A stretch of DNA of 64,000 nucleotides. Source: Salsipaludibacter sp963735045. GTDB lineage: Bacteria > Actinomycetota > Nitriliruptoria > Nitriliruptorales > Nitriliruptoraceae. Below the pieces are notes generated by a model. It worked only from the letters and a program-made list of their open reading frames with translations. It did no database searches and was not told the DNA's origin. This document shows, piece after piece, positions 33,478-44,100 of this stretch. Location: contig CAVTIZ010000003.1 of NCBI GenBank assembly GCA_963735045.1, forward strand, positions 930,001-994,000. The letters are read 5' to 3'. The translations under genes and the position numbers were made by a program. The stretch's first letter is position 1; each line of letters starts with the position of its first letter.

Positions 33478-35475
33478 TCACCCGTGGTCGCGCACGGCGG
33501 TGGCGATGGGTGCGGCGAGCACCTCGTCGGGGATCCGGAAGGCATCGACGAGGTCACCCGCGACCGGGGCGAGTTCGTCGCAGAGGTCGTCGACGGTGCG
33601 CTGGATCGCCTTGGAACGCGCACCCGAGAGGCGTTGGTGCTCCTGGTACCAGCCGCGGTCGGCCTCGATGGTGGCCAGGGCATGCAGGTCGCACACGGCG
33701 TTGAGCACGCCACCGAGGTCGTCGTCGGCGGCCTCGACGGCTTCGGCGAAGGCCTCCATGACGCGGCGGTCGAGGTGGGCGTGGGCGGCCTCCAGCATGT
33801 GGGTCTGGCAGTCGAGGTAGACCGCGAACTGGTCGACGTCGGGGTCCCGGGCCCGCTCCATGCGTCGGGCCAGCGTGGTCAGGGCGTGCTCCTCGCGCCA
33901 GGCCAGCATCGCCAGCTGCCAGTCGCGGTTGCGCAGGCCCGACGTGGGGCTGCCCTCGTCGCGGTCGAGGAGGTCGCGCACTCGTTCCCAGGCCGTGCGG
34001 ACCGAGGTCACCTCCACGACGGTGGACACGACCCGGCCCGTGACGAACCCGGCCATGCCCCGCAGGTCCAGCGAGTCGAAGTCGTCGGCGAAGCCCGACA
34101 ACAACGACTTGGCCACCTGCAGGAGCAGCACGGTGTTGTCGCCCTCGAAGGTGGTGAAGATGTCGGTGTCGGCCTTGAGCCCCCCGAAGCGGTTCTCCGA
34201 CAGGTAGCCCAGGCCGCCACACGCCTGCCGGCAGGCCTGGATGGTGTCGGTGGCATGCTGGCTCGTGAGGGCCTTCATCCCGGCCGCATGCGCCTCCAGC
34301 GGGCGGCGGTGGTCCTCCCGCGCGTCCGGGTCGTCGTCGCCGAAGACGTCGGCCAGTTCGAGCGTGAGCCGTTGTTGGGCGTGGTGGAGCGCATAGGTCC
34401 GCGCGAGCCGCGGAAGCAGTTCGCGCCGATGGGTGGGATAGTCCAGCAGGTGGATCGGGACGTCGTCGGGACCGGTGAACTGCGTGCGGCGTCGGGCGTG
34501 GCGGGTCGCGATGGTCAGTGCGGACTTGGTCGCGCCCAGGGCCGCCCCGGCGATGGAGACCCGGCCCTGCACGAGCGTGCCCAGCATGGTGAAGAAGCGA
34601 CGTGCGGGGTCCTCGATGGGCGAGGTGTAGGTCCCGTCGGCGTCGACGTGTCCGAAGCGGTCCAGCAGGTTCGTGCGTGGCACCCGGACCTCGTCGAACC
34701 AGATGCGGCCGTTGTCGACGCCGTTGAGACCCATCTTGTGGCCGCAGTCGGTGATGCGGATGCCCTCCTGGACGACACCGTCGTCGTCGCGCAGCGGCAC
34801 CAGCAGGCAGTGCACGCCATGGGACTCGCCGTCGACCACCAACTGGGCGAACACCGCCGCCATGTGGCCGTCGTCGGCGGCGTTGCCGATCCACTCCTTG
34901 AAGTCGCGGTCGGGATCGGGTGTCGTGACCACGAACTCGTCGGTGTCGCGGTCGAAGGTCGCCGTGGTCGCCAGTCCCATGACGTCGGACCCGTGGCTGC
35001 GCTCGGTCATGGCGAAGCAGCCGAGCAGGTCGGTGGAGACCACGTCGGCGAGGTACTGCTCGTGGTGCCCGGAGGTGCCCAGGTGCAGGATCGCGCCACC
35101 GAACAGCCCGAACTGGACGCCGGCCTTGATGAGCAACGACACGTCGCCGTGGGCGAGTTCCTCGAAGCTGGCCGTGGAGCCGACGAGGTTGCCCTCGCCG
35201 CCGTGCTCGGTGGGGAGCCCCACGGTGAACACGCCGTCGTCGGCCAGTTCGCGCAGCCACGTCAGCACCTGGCGGCGATACGCCGGGATGTCGAGTCCGT
35301 ACTGGGCGGTGACGTCGTGGTCGACCAGGAAGGCGCGTGCGCGGGCCCGCGTCTCGGCCTGGGGACCGTCGAGGAAGGCCCCGAGGTCACCGCCGGCCAC
35401 GAACCCCGCGACCAGCTCGTCGGAGGTCAGTTCCGTCGATCCCGTCTCGGCGGGTGTCGTGGTCGCTGCCGTCAT
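33478..35475 (-). CDS. Acyl-CoA oxidase/dehydrogenase
   Basis: 665 residues, the length of acyl-CoA oxidases rather than the 380-residue dehydrogenases. FAD-binding motifs include CFAMTERSHGSDV and the CGHKMGLNGVDNG region; the Glu in FTTFEGDNTVLLLQ is the expected catalytic base. QACGGLGYLSENRFGGLKADTDI is typical of the oxidase family. It oxidises acyl-CoA to trans-2-enoyl-CoA in fatty acid degradation. AGGAG lies 6 bases before the ATG at 35475. No other beta-oxidation gene is adjacent; a crotonase lies at 48856. Confidence 0.9.
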   Translation of the reverse strand: MTAATTTPAETGSTELTSDELVAGFVAGGDLGAFLDGPQAETRARARAFLVDHDVTAQYGLDIPAYRRQVLTWLRELADDGVFTVGLPTEHGGEGNLVGSTASFEELAHGDVSLLIKAGVQFGLFGGAILHLGTSGHHEQYLADVVSTDLLGCFAMTERSHGSDVMGLATTATFDRDTDEFVVTTPDPDRDFKEWIGNAADDGHMAAVFAQLVVDGESHGVHCLLVPLRDDDGVVQEGIRITDCGHKMGLNGVDNGRIWFDEVRVPRTNLLDRFGHVDADGTYTSPIEDPARRFFTMLGTLVQGRVSIAGAALGATKSALTIATRHARRRTQFTGPDDVPIHLLDYPTHRRELLPRLARTYALHHAQQRLTLELADVFGDDDPDAREDHRRPLEAHAAGMKALTSQHATDTIQACRQACGGLGYLSENRFGGLKADTDIFTTFEGDNTVLLLQVAKSLLSGFADDFDSLDLRGMAGFVTGRVVSTVVEVTSVRTAWERVRDLLDRDEGSPTSGLRNRDWQLAMLAWREEHALTTLARRMERARDPDVDQFAVYLDCQTHMLEAAHAHLDRRVMEAFAEAVEAADDDLGGVLNAVCDLHALATIEADRGWYQEHQRLSGARSKAIQRTVDDLCDELAPVAGDLVDAFRIPDEVLAAPIATAVRDHG

Positions 35476-35597
35476 CGCGGGCTCCTGGGTCGACGTCGCA
35501 CGACCACGGTATTGACCCCGTCGCCGGCTCCCACACGCCGCTCGGCCGTGTGCCGAGGTGACGAACGGGGTGCCACGGGGTTGCAGGGGTCGAGCGC

Positions 35598-35603
35598 TAC
35601 CGT
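35598..35603 (+). promoter_or_regulatory. -10 box (TACCGT) of the degV gene
   Basis: TACCGT lies 31 bases before the GTG at 35635, with a GTGAGGGGTGG-like purine stretch in between. Confidence 0.4.
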
Positions 35604-35634
35604 CGGCGACGAATCCGGTGAGGGGTGGTGGTGA

Positions 35635-36531
35635 GTGGCCGTTGGGCCCACGCGGGTGGCGGTGGTCACCGATTCGACCGCGGACCTGCCCAACGAGCTC
35701 GCCGAGCAGGTCGGACTGCGGGTGGTGCCGATGTCGGTGGCGTTCGGGACCGACACCGAGATCTCGCGTGTCACCATCTCCGACGAGGACTTCTACGCCC
35801 GACTCGACACCGCGGTGGACCTTCCCACCACGTCCCAGCCCAACCCCCACTGGTTCGTCGAGGCGTGGCAGGACGTGGCCGACGACGGCCTCGACGCGGT
35901 GGTGTCACTGCACGTGTCGGGGGACCTGTCGGGCACCGTCGCCCAGGCCCGGCGACTGGCCCCGGAGGCGGCAGTGGCCGTCACGGTGGTGGATTCGCGA
36001 CAGGTCGCCGGTGGCCTGGCGCTGATGGCCGTGGCGGCCCAGCACGCGGCGGACGCCGGTGGGTCCTCCGACGAGGTCGTGGCCGCCGCCGAGGCCGTCG
36101 GGGACGTGGTCGTGACGCGCATGGTCGTGGACACCATGGAGTACCTGCGGCGCGGTGGCCGGGTGTCGGGGATGCAGGCGACCCTGGGACGGGCGCTGCG
36201 GGTCCGACCGGTGCTGGGTGTCCTGGACGGTCGCATCCAGCCACACGGACGGGCCCGGACGATGCGGGCCGGCATCGACAAGGTCGTGGACGACATGGTC
36301 GAGCAGTTCGGGGACACCCCGCTGGCCCTGGTCGTCACCCACGCCGTGGCCCCGGACGCCGCGGCGACCGCGTTGTCGCTGGCCCGCCGGCGCCTGGCCG
36401 TGGTCGAGTCGGTGACCACCGTCTTCGGCCCGGTGCTGGGCACCCACACCGGACCCGGCGCCGTGGCCCTGGCTGCCGCACCCGCCGTCCTCGTCGGGTC
36501 GTTGCCCACGACACCGGCTCGGCGCGCCTGA
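35635..36531 (+). CDS. degV: DegV family fatty-acid-binding protein
   Basis: 298 residues. The family pattern VVTDSTADLPNEL at the start, SGDLSGTVAQA (phosphate/fatty acid contact) and YLRRGGRVSGMQATLGRALRVRPVL are all present. DegV proteins bind a fatty acid and, as FakB-type subunits, can present it to a FakA kinase; no kinase is coded here. A degV gene just before comEA is frequent in Actinobacteria. GTG start. Confidence 0.92.
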   Translation: MAVGPTRVAVVTDSTADLPNELAEQVGLRVVPMSVAFGTDTEISRVTISDEDFYARLDTAVDLPTTSQPNPHWFVEAWQDVADDGLDAVVSLHVSGDLSGTVAQARRLAPEAAVAVTVVDSRQVAGGLALMAVAAQHAADAGGSSDEVVAAAEAVGDVVVTRMVVDTMEYLRRGGRVSGMQATLGRALRVRPVLGVLDGRIQPHGRARTMRAGIDKVVDDMVEQFGDTPLALVVTHAVAPDAAATALSLARRRLAVVESVTTVFGPVLGTHTGPGAVALAAAPAVLVGSLPTTPARRA

Positions 36532-36609
36532 CCCGACTCGTCCGGTCGGCTGTCCACAGCCGTCGGGATCGACCGTGCCACGCCGGGCGCGAGTCCGCAC
36601 GCTGCCGAC

Positions 36610-37566
36610 ATGGAACGATCGTGGATGGCCCGACTGGCCGAGGACCTCGCAGCGACCCGTGCGGAGCTGGCGGGACTCGCACTGCTCCTGGTGGGCGGGA
36701 TCGTGGTCACGGTGGCGGTCGTCGGACGGCTGCCGACGACGTCGCCGGCCGGGACCGGCCCGACCCCCGTGGTGCCCGTGGCACCGTCGACGTCGACGGC
36801 TCCGGTCGACCCGACGGCCTCCGCCGCACCGGAGTCCGCGACCGGTGTCGTCCCGTCGGATTCGCCCCCCGGCCCGGCTGCCGCGCCGGCTGCCGCGCCG
36901 GCTGCCGGTCAGTCTGCCGGTCCGGCGGGCTCGGACCCTCCGGCGTCGGGCGGCGTGGCCGCTGACGCGGTGGGACTCGTGGTGGTGCACGTCACTGGCT
37001 CCGTCGGGTCACCCGGTGTGGTCGAGGTGCCGGCCGGTGCGCGCCTGGTCGACGTCGTGGCCGCGGCCGGCGGGACCCGAGGCGACGCCGCGGTCGATGT
37101 CCTGAACCTGGCACAGGTGGCCGTGGACGGCCAGCGCCTGCACGTGCCGACCACCACCGAGGTGGCGGAACTGGCCGACGGCGCCGGGGCCGACGGTGCC
37201 GGCGCCGACGGGGCGGAGGTCGGGATCGGGCCTGCGACGGCGCAGCTGGATCCCGGCACCGGGCTCCCACCCGGCCCCGCGTCGGGTGCGGCCGGGTCGG
37301 CCCAGGCCGAGATCGCGCCGGGTGACGACGGGCCGTCGGGCGACGGCGTCGCGTCCGGCGGCGCCGCCGGTGGCGTGATCGACCTGAACGTGGCGGACGA
37401 GCCGACCCTGGAGCAACTTCCCGGTGTCGGTCCCGTCCTCGCCGGACGCATCGTTGCCTGGCGAGAGGAGCACGGCGGGTTCGTCGACGTCGGCCAGTTG
37501 CGGGAGGTGTCGGGAATCGGGGAGGTCACCTTCCAGGACCTCGCGCCGCTGGTCACGGTGTCGTGA
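36610..37566 (+). CDS. comEA: Competence protein ComEA
   Basis: 318 residues. An N-terminal membrane anchor (about 20-40) precedes a long Pro/Ala/Ser-rich extracellular linker with an APAAAPAAAPAAG repeat. Then come an SLBB domain (VVVHVTGSVGSPGVVEVPAGARLVDVV, about 120-165), another linker, and a C-terminal double helix-hairpin-helix (DLNVADEPTLEQLPGVGPVLAGRIVAWRE) that binds incoming double-stranded DNA. It hands DNA to ComEC, whose gene overlaps its stop (GTGA). The pair suggests a natural transformation pore, but no pilus genes are in the window. Confidence 0.94.
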   Translation: MERSWMARLAEDLAATRAELAGLALLLVGGIVVTVAVVGRLPTTSPAGTGPTPVVPVAPSTSTAPVDPTASAAPESATGVVPSDSPPGPAAAPAAAPAAGQSAGPAGSDPPASGGVAADAVGLVVVHVTGSVGSPGVVEVPAGARLVDVVAAAGGTRGDAAVDVLNLAQVAVDGQRLHVPTTTEVAELADGAGADGAGADGAEVGIGPATAQLDPGTGLPPGPASGAAGSAQAEIAPGDDGPSGDGVASGGAAGGVIDLNVADEPTLEQLPGVGPVLAGRIVAWREEHGGFVDVGQLREVSGIGEVTFQDLAPLVTVS

Positions 37567-40049
37567 CGTCCGGACGATCCGGCTCACCGGCTCCGTCCCG
37601 CCTGCACGACGACCACGGGGCGGTGGGGATGTGGTCGGAGGTATCCCGGCCCCGGGTGGACGACGGTGATGTGGGTGCCGGGTCCGCGGTGGACCTCGGG
37701 CCACGCGAGCTCGTGACGCCGGTGGTGGCGTGGGCCGCCGGGGCCTGGGTCGCGGCCCTGGTGGGATGGGCGGCCGCGCCGCCCGTGGCCACACGCGGTG
37801 TCGTGGTGGGTGGCTGCGTGCTCGGGGCGCTGGTCGTGGCCGTGTGGGTGGTGGGCCGGCGCCGTCGGGGCGCGGGGGGTGGGTCGGGCGTGCCCGCCGT
37901 GACGGCACGTTCGCTCGGTGCGACGCTGGTCGGGCTCGTGCTGGTGGTCGCCACGGCCGGGACGTCGGCGTGGTGGCGGGCCGCCGCCCTCGACGCCGGA
38001 CCCCTCGCCGACCTGGCCCGGCAGGGTGGCTCCGTGGCGGTGCGGGGCACCGTGGCGTCCGAACCGGTGCAACGCCCCGACGGGACGGCCTGGACGATCG
38101 TGGTGGTGACCCGGGTCGAGCAGCGAGCCGGTCGGTGGCGGGCGCTGGTGTCCGGGCTCCGCGATCCGCCGGCCGTCGGCACCGAGGTCGCCGCCACGGT
38201 CACGGCACGGCCGTTGGAACCCGATGGCTTCGGCTCCTGGCTGCGACGACGCCACGTGGGCGTGGAGGTGTCGGCCGGCGACGACGGCTGGACGACGCTG
38301 CGGGGGCCGACGGGCCTGTTGGGGTGGGTCGAGCGGGTGCGGGCAGCCGTGCGGGCCGCCGCCCAGCGGGGCCTGGACGGGGACGCCGCGGCGCTGGCCG
38401 CGGGCCTGGTGACCGGGGACACCCGTGGCCTGTCCCCGGAGACCGACGACGCGATGCGGGCCACCGGACTGACCCACCTGGTCGCCGTGTCGGGATCGAA
38501 CGTGGCCCTCGTCCTGGGCGTGGTCGCCGCCGTCACGGGCATGGCCTCGGTCGCTGTCCGGCGAGGGTTGCTGGTCGCCGCCGTCCTGGTGTTCACGGTG
38601 ACCACCCGTGTCGAGCCGTCCGTGCTCCGTGCCGCGGTGATGGCCGGCATGGTCCTGCTGGCGCGGGTCCGCGGGGTGCCGGTGGACGCGGTCCACGCCC
38701 TGGCCGCGACCCTGCTCGTCCTCGTGCTGCTGGACCCCGCCTCGGCAGGGTCGCTCGGACTGGTGCTGTCGGCGCTGGCCACCGCCGGCGTGCTGGTCGT
38801 GGCGCCCACGGTCGTCGCCCGTCTGCCACGCCGCACCCCACGCCCGCTCGGACTCCTGCTCGCGGCGACGCTGGGCGCCCAGGCGGCGGTCGCACCGGTC
38901 CTGCTCGCCACCGTCGGCGAGGTCCCGTTGGTCTCGGTGCCGGCCAACCTCGTCGCCGTGCCGGCAGCTGCGGTCGCGTCGGGGATCGCCGTGGTCGGGG
39001 CGGTTGTCGCCCAGGTGCACGTCGGCGTCGCGTCGGTGGCCTTCGCGCTGGCGCGTCCCGCCCTGGCCGTCGTGCTGGCGACTGCCGCCCACCTGCGCGG
39101 CCCCGTGCTGTCGGCGGCGCGACCGCTGGTGCTGGCGGGGGTGGTCGTGGCCGTGGGCGCGGGGCTGGCTCGTCCGGGGTCACGAACACGACGGCGGTTG
39201 CTGGCCGGGCTGGTGGCCGGCGTGCTGGTCGTCGGCGCGACGAACGTCGGGCCGGAGGTGTGGACCCACGGGGCGCCGCCGGCACCCGGCGTGCTGTCGG
39301 TCACCGCCATCGACGTGGGACAGGGAGACTCGGTCCTGGTCACGACGGCCTCGGGCCACCGCATGCTGGTGGACGTCGGCGGCGACGACCGGGCCGCCAC
39401 GTGGCTGCGACGCCACGGCGTCGACCGGGTGGACGTGCTCGTGCTGACCCACTGGCACGCCGACCACGTGGGTGGCCTGCCGGCCGTGCTGGCCGCCACC
39501 GACGTCGGCGTGGTGTGGCTCGCCCCGGCGCCGGGGGACCCTGCCGGGCTGCCCACGACGGTCCCGACGACCGACGGCCCGATCGACCTCACACCGATCG
39601 AGGTCCCCGTGGTGGACGTCCGTGCGGGGATGTCGGCCGACCTGGGATCGGCGCGCGTCGAGGTCCTGGGCCCGCCGGACGGGTGGGCGCTGGTCGACAC
39701 CGACGGTGGGCGCAACGACCAGTCGGTGGTCGTGCGCGCCGCCGAGGGCGATCGGGTGGCCTTGCTGACCGGCGACGCCGAACTGGCGGCCCAGCACTGG
39801 CTGCTGGGCCATGCCACCAGCGTCCGCGCGGGGCTGCTCAAGGTTCCCCACCACGGGGCCGCCACGACGGACCCCGACTTCCTGGAGGCCGTCGCACCCG
39901 TCGTCGCGCTGGTGTCGGTCGGGGTGGACAACGACTACGGCCACCCGGCCCCGGCACTGATCGGCTGGCTGGACGACCTCGACGTCGAGGTCCACCGCAC
40001 GGACCGCGACGGCACGGTCACCGTGACCGTGCCGTCGCGTCCACCCTGA
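37563..40049 (+). CDS. comEC: DNA internalisation protein ComEC
   Basis: 828 residues. After a variable N-terminus come an OB-like DUF4131 region (about 115-245), the Competence membrane domain (about 270-545, with HLVAVSGSNVALVLG and many helices), and a metallo-beta-lactamase domain (about 575-815) with TAIDVGQGDSVLV and THWHADHVGG (HxHxDH). Single-stranded DNA is thought to pass through the membrane part while the lactamase domain degrades the other strand. The GTG start overlaps the comEA stop. All three domains are intact, so it should be functional. Confidence 0.95.
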   Translation: MTSGRSGSPAPSRLHDDHGAVGMWSEVSRPRVDDGDVGAGSAVDLGPRELVTPVVAWAAGAWVAALVGWAAAPPVATRGVVVGGCVLGALVVAVWVVGRRRRGAGGGSGVPAVTARSLGATLVGLVLVVATAGTSAWWRAAALDAGPLADLARQGGSVAVRGTVASEPVQRPDGTAWTIVVVTRVEQRAGRWRALVSGLRDPPAVGTEVAATVTARPLEPDGFGSWLRRRHVGVEVSAGDDGWTTLRGPTGLLGWVERVRAAVRAAAQRGLDGDAAALAAGLVTGDTRGLSPETDDAMRATGLTHLVAVSGSNVALVLGVVAAVTGMASVAVRRGLLVAAVLVFTVTTRVEPSVLRAAVMAGMVLLARVRGVPVDAVHALAATLLVLVLLDPASAGSLGLVLSALATAGVLVVAPTVVARLPRRTPRPLGLLLAATLGAQAAVAPVLLATVGEVPLVSVPANLVAVPAAAVASGIAVVGAVVAQVHVGVASVAFALARPALAVVLATAAHLRGPVLSAARPLVLAGVVVAVGAGLARPGSRTRRRLLAGLVAGVLVVGATNVGPEVWTHGAPPAPGVLSVTAIDVGQGDSVLVTTASGHRMLVDVGGDDRAATWLRRHGVDRVDVLVLTHWHADHVGGLPAVLAATDVGVVWLAPAPGDPAGLPTTVPTTDGPIDLTPIEVPVVDVRAGMSADLGSARVEVLGPPDGWALVDTDGGRNDQSVVVRAAEGDRVALLTGDAELAAQHWLLGHATSVRAGLLKVPHHGAATTDPDFLEAVAPVVALVSVGVDNDYGHPAPALIGWLDDLDVEVHRTDRDGTVTVTVPSRPP

Positions 40050-40091
40050 TCGGACCCGTCACGGCCACGACGGGCGGTCCCACGGTGGGTC

Positions 40092-40097
40092 TATCCT
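40092..40097 (+). promoter_or_regulatory. -10 box (TATCCT) of leaderless holA
   Basis: TATCCT ends 7 bases before the ATG at 40105, so transcription should start at or within a base of the start codon. Confidence 0.6.
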
Positions 40098-40104
40098 CGC
40101 GGGC

Positions 40105-41070
40105 ATGGGCATCCACCTCGTGCACGGCGACGACGATCTGCTGCTCCACCGGGCCACCACCGACCTCGTGGACCGGTTGCGGTCCGACGACGACACGTTG
40201 GCCTTCGACATCCACGAAGCGGTCGAACTCGAGCACCTGCCGTCGTTGCGGACCACCTCCCTGTTCGGGGAGCGCACCGGCGTGGTGGTGCGCGGGCTCG
40301 AGGCGCGAGGAGTGTCCAAGGACCTCCGCGACGAGATCGCCGACTACCTCGACGCACCCGACCCCGATGCCGTCCTGGTGCTGACCTCGCGGGGACTGGG
40401 CTCGATCCGCGCCATCACCAACCGCGCCCGCAAGGTCGGCGAGGTCCACGAGCACAAACTGCCCCCGGAGTGGCAGGACCGGGCCTGGGACGGCCTGGTG
40501 CTCGACGAGTTCCGGCGCCATGGCCTGCGGCCCGATCGCGAGGTGGTGGGTGCCCTGCGGCGTCATGCCGGCACCGACACCAACGCGATCGCCAGCCAGG
40601 TCGCCCAGGTCGTGGCGACGTTGGACGACGGGGCGACACTGACGGCCGACCACGTCGACGAGGTCGTCGGCGGACACGGAAAGGAATCCACCTTCACGTT
40701 GGTCGACGCGGTGGTGGATCGTGACGTGCCTGCCGCCCTGGTCGCGCTCCGCGGGCTGCTCGAGGCCGGTGACGCCCCGGTCATGGTCGCCGGCGCCCTG
40801 GTGTGGCGGTTCCGACAGTTGCTGGCGATCCGCGGAGGCGGTGACAACCGGGACGCCGGCATGTCCCCGGCGATGTTCCGGCGGGTCCGGCCGCAGGCGT
40901 TCGACAACTTCGGCCCGGGTGAACTGGCGTGGGCCCAGGACCGCCTCGCCCGGCTCGACGTCGACCTCAAGGGCGGCAGTGCCCTGGACGCCGACCTGGT
41001 GCTCGAACTCGCCGTGCTGGACCTGGCCACCCCCCAGGACGTCGGCGCGCGCTTCAACCCCATGGCCTGA
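40105..41070 (+). CDS. holA: DNA polymerase III subunit delta
   Basis: 321 residues. The N-terminal part (IHLVHGDDDLLLHRATTDLV, 3-22) corresponds to the clamp-contact and degenerate AAA-like domain; LFGERTGVVVRGLE and the C-terminal VMVAGALVWRFRQLLAIR are typical of HolA. It opens the beta sliding clamp within the clamp loader. Its place right after comEC and near rpsT is the conserved order. A TATCCT box 7 bases before the ATG implies a leaderless mRNA. Confidence 0.93.
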   Translation: MGIHLVHGDDDLLLHRATTDLVDRLRSDDDTLAFDIHEAVELEHLPSLRTTSLFGERTGVVVRGLEARGVSKDLRDEIADYLDAPDPDAVLVLTSRGLGSIRAITNRARKVGEVHEHKLPPEWQDRAWDGLVLDEFRRHGLRPDREVVGALRRHAGTDTNAIASQVAQVVATLDDGATLTADHVDEVVGGHGKESTFTLVDAVVDRDVPAALVALRGLLEAGDAPVMVAGALVWRFRQLLAIRGGGDNRDAGMSPAMFRRVRPQAFDNFGPGELAWAQDRLARLDVDLKGGSALDADLVLELAVLDLATPQDVGARFNPMA

Positions 41071-41113
41071 CCCCGACGAACCGGAGCCCGGCGGCAGTCG
41101 GGCGTGGGTGGGG

Positions 41114-44100
41114 TCAGGCGCGGGGCAGGTCGTCGGTGGCCGTGCGCAGGTCGGCAACCGCGGCGGCCAGGGCGCTGGCGGCCACCGTTGCGTCGTCGCG
41201 AACGGCCCGCAGGGCGGCGCCGACGCGGGCCCTGGATTCCCGCGAGACGACCTGGACCAGCACCCCGGACCCGCCGGTCCGGACCACGGCGGCCGCGGCT
41301 CGGCGGCGGACCTCCGCAAGGTCGCGTTCGAGGTGTTCGCCGTGGCGACGGATCCACTCGGCACGGCCACCTCGGGCATCCGACAGCGTGCGACGGACCG
41401 CGTCGGTGAGGTCGGCCACCAGGAGGCGTTCGTCGGCGATCGACAACGCCTCCAGGGCCACGACCACGTCCGCGTCGACGTCGTCCTCCTCGGTGCCGGC
41501 GTCGGGAGGGTCGCGATCCGGCGTCGTGGCGGCCAGCACGTGCGCGACGTCGGGGACCCGCGCCAACAGGTCGTCGGCCGCCACGTCGACGGCGAGGTCG
41601 TCGCCGACCAGGTCGTCGAGCAGGGCGATCCGATCCCTGGCCACCGGCCCCTGGCCCAGGCCAGCCGCATGGCGGCGCACCGCTCGGGCCAGTGGCCGGT
41701 GTCGTGCGATCGCGTCGTCGAGGCGGGCGGCGTCGACCTCGCCGCCCCGCAGCAGGGCGAGGGCGACGTCCTGCTGGAGCGTCACCAGTCGCTCGGTCGC
41801 CGCGGCGAGCGTCTCCGGGGGCACGATGGTCGCCAGGTCCTGCAGCTGGGTCCACCAGTGGTCGCCGTCCAGCACCTGCTGGGCGGCCCAGTGCCCGGCC
41901 ACGACGTCCGCCACGGGGCGGTCCAGGTCGGCGGCGACCTCGTCGAGGTGGGTGATCCCGACCCGGTCGACCAGCCCACTGGCGATCCGCAGGGCCGTGA
42001 TCTCCGCGGCCAGTCGATGGTCGCCGACGTCGACCGCCGGATGGGTGCGGATCGGTGTCGCGAAGGCCTCGAGCAGTGCCGGTCGCGAGGCCTCGGCCCG
42101 CACCACGGCCGAGGCCAGCACCGCATCGGCCAGCGAGCGCTTGGTCGCGGCCATCACCGTGGCCAACTCGGGCCGGGTCAGCCCGGCGCCGGCCGCGGAC
42201 CGTGCCTCCAGCTCGTCGGGTGTCGGCAGCAGGTCCACGGCCCGGTCGACCACACCATCGCCCTCGAGGCGGTCGAGGTGGCGGGCGTGCGCGGTGAGGT
42301 CGTCGGCCGACGTCGCGTGGGCACGTGACAGCATCCAGACCTGGGCGTCGACGTCACGACAGACGTCGACGACCACCTCGTCGGCCGCGGACCGCAGCAC
42401 CTCGTCGCGCTGCCCGCGGTCGAGCTTTCCGGCGTCCACGGCCGGGGCGAACAGGATCTTGGCGTTCACCTCACGGTCGGAGATGGCGACACCGGCAGCG
42501 TTGTGGATCGCGTCCTGGTCGATGCGGCCGCCACGACGGGCGTACTCGATGCGGCCACGCGGGGTGATGGCGAGGTTGGCCCCCTCGCCGATGACTCGGG
42601 CGTCGACCCGTGCGGCCGACACCCGGATGTCGTCGTTGCCACGGTCCCCGGCGAAGTCCTCGTCGGATGCGGCGATGACCGTGCCGATGCCGGCCGCGTA
42701 GAGCAGGTCGACCTTCATGCACAGGATCGCCCGGACGAGCTCGTCGGGGGCCATGGACGTCGCGTCGGTGGCCAGCAGGTCCCGGACCGGTGCCGACAGC
42801 TCGATCGACTTGGCGCTGCGCGACGCGACCAGGCCACCGCGGGACAGGACGTCGCGGTCGTAGTCCTGCCAACTCGAACCCGGCAGGTCGAACAGGCGTC
42901 GTCGTTCCTCGTAGGAGGCGTCCGGGTCCGGGTCGGGGTCCAGGAAGACGTCCCGATGGTCGAAGGCCGCCTGCAGCCGCAGCGTCCGCGACGTCAGCAG
43001 CCCGTTGCCGAACACGTCCCCGGACATGTCGCCGATGCCGACCACCGACACGGGGTCGGCCTGCACGTCGATGCCCAGTTCGCGGAAGTGCCGCGCGATG
43101 GCCGTCCACGCGCCCTTCGCCGTGATTCCCAGCGCCTTGTGGTCCCACCCGCTCGACCCGCCGCTGGCGAAGGCGTCGCCGAGCCAGAAGCCGCGACGGT
43201 CCGCGATGGCGTTGGCCGTGTCGGACAGCCGCGCGGTGCCCTTGTCGGCCGCCACGACCAGGTACGGGTCGTCACCGTCGCGGCGCCGGACGCCGGTGGG
43301 CCCGACCACGGTGCCGTCGACGACGTCGTCGGTCACCGACAGCAGCCCCGTCACGAACACCGAGTAGGCGTCGCGCACGGCACCCGCCCGCTGCGCCGGA
43401 TCGCGGGGTGGATCGTGCAGCACGAAGCCACCCTTGGCGCCGGTGGGGACGATCATGCTGTTCTTGACCACCTGTGCCGCCATCAGGTCCAGGACCTCGT
43501 TGCGCACGTCGACCCGGTCCGAGGCGCGCAGCCCACCGCGCGCGACCCGTCCCGCCCGCAGGTGCACCCCCGACGCCAGCGGCGAGGTCACCAGGATCTC
43601 GGCGAAGGGCACGGGCTCGGGCACCCCCGGCAGGCGCGACGAGTCCACCTTGCACGCCAGGAACGACACGCGTCGGCCGTCGTCCAGCTCCACGTCGCGC
43701 GCCGGGGCGAACGCGTTGGTCCGCAGGGTCGCACACACGATGCGCGCGAGGTCGCCGACGACCCGGTCCTCGGTGAGGTCGGTGATGGCGCCACGGATGG
43801 CGGCCAGCGCGTGGAAGGCACCGGCCTCGGCCCCCGCTGCGGCTGCGGGGTCGAGCCTGGCGGCGAACAGGGTCGCGAGGGCCCAGGCGGCGTCGGGGTT
43901 GTGGGTCAGTGTGCGGTCGATGACGGCGGTCGACCACGTCGAACCCAGCAACCGGAGCTGGTGGCGGATGGCCCGCAGCCAGTCGACCCGGTGCCAGTCC
44001 AGCGGCGTGGTCGTCACCAGCTCGAGCAGGGGATCGGCCGTGGTGTCACCTGCCAGGGCCGCCACGAGCGCGTCGGTGAGCCGCTCGGTGGTGTCGTCGG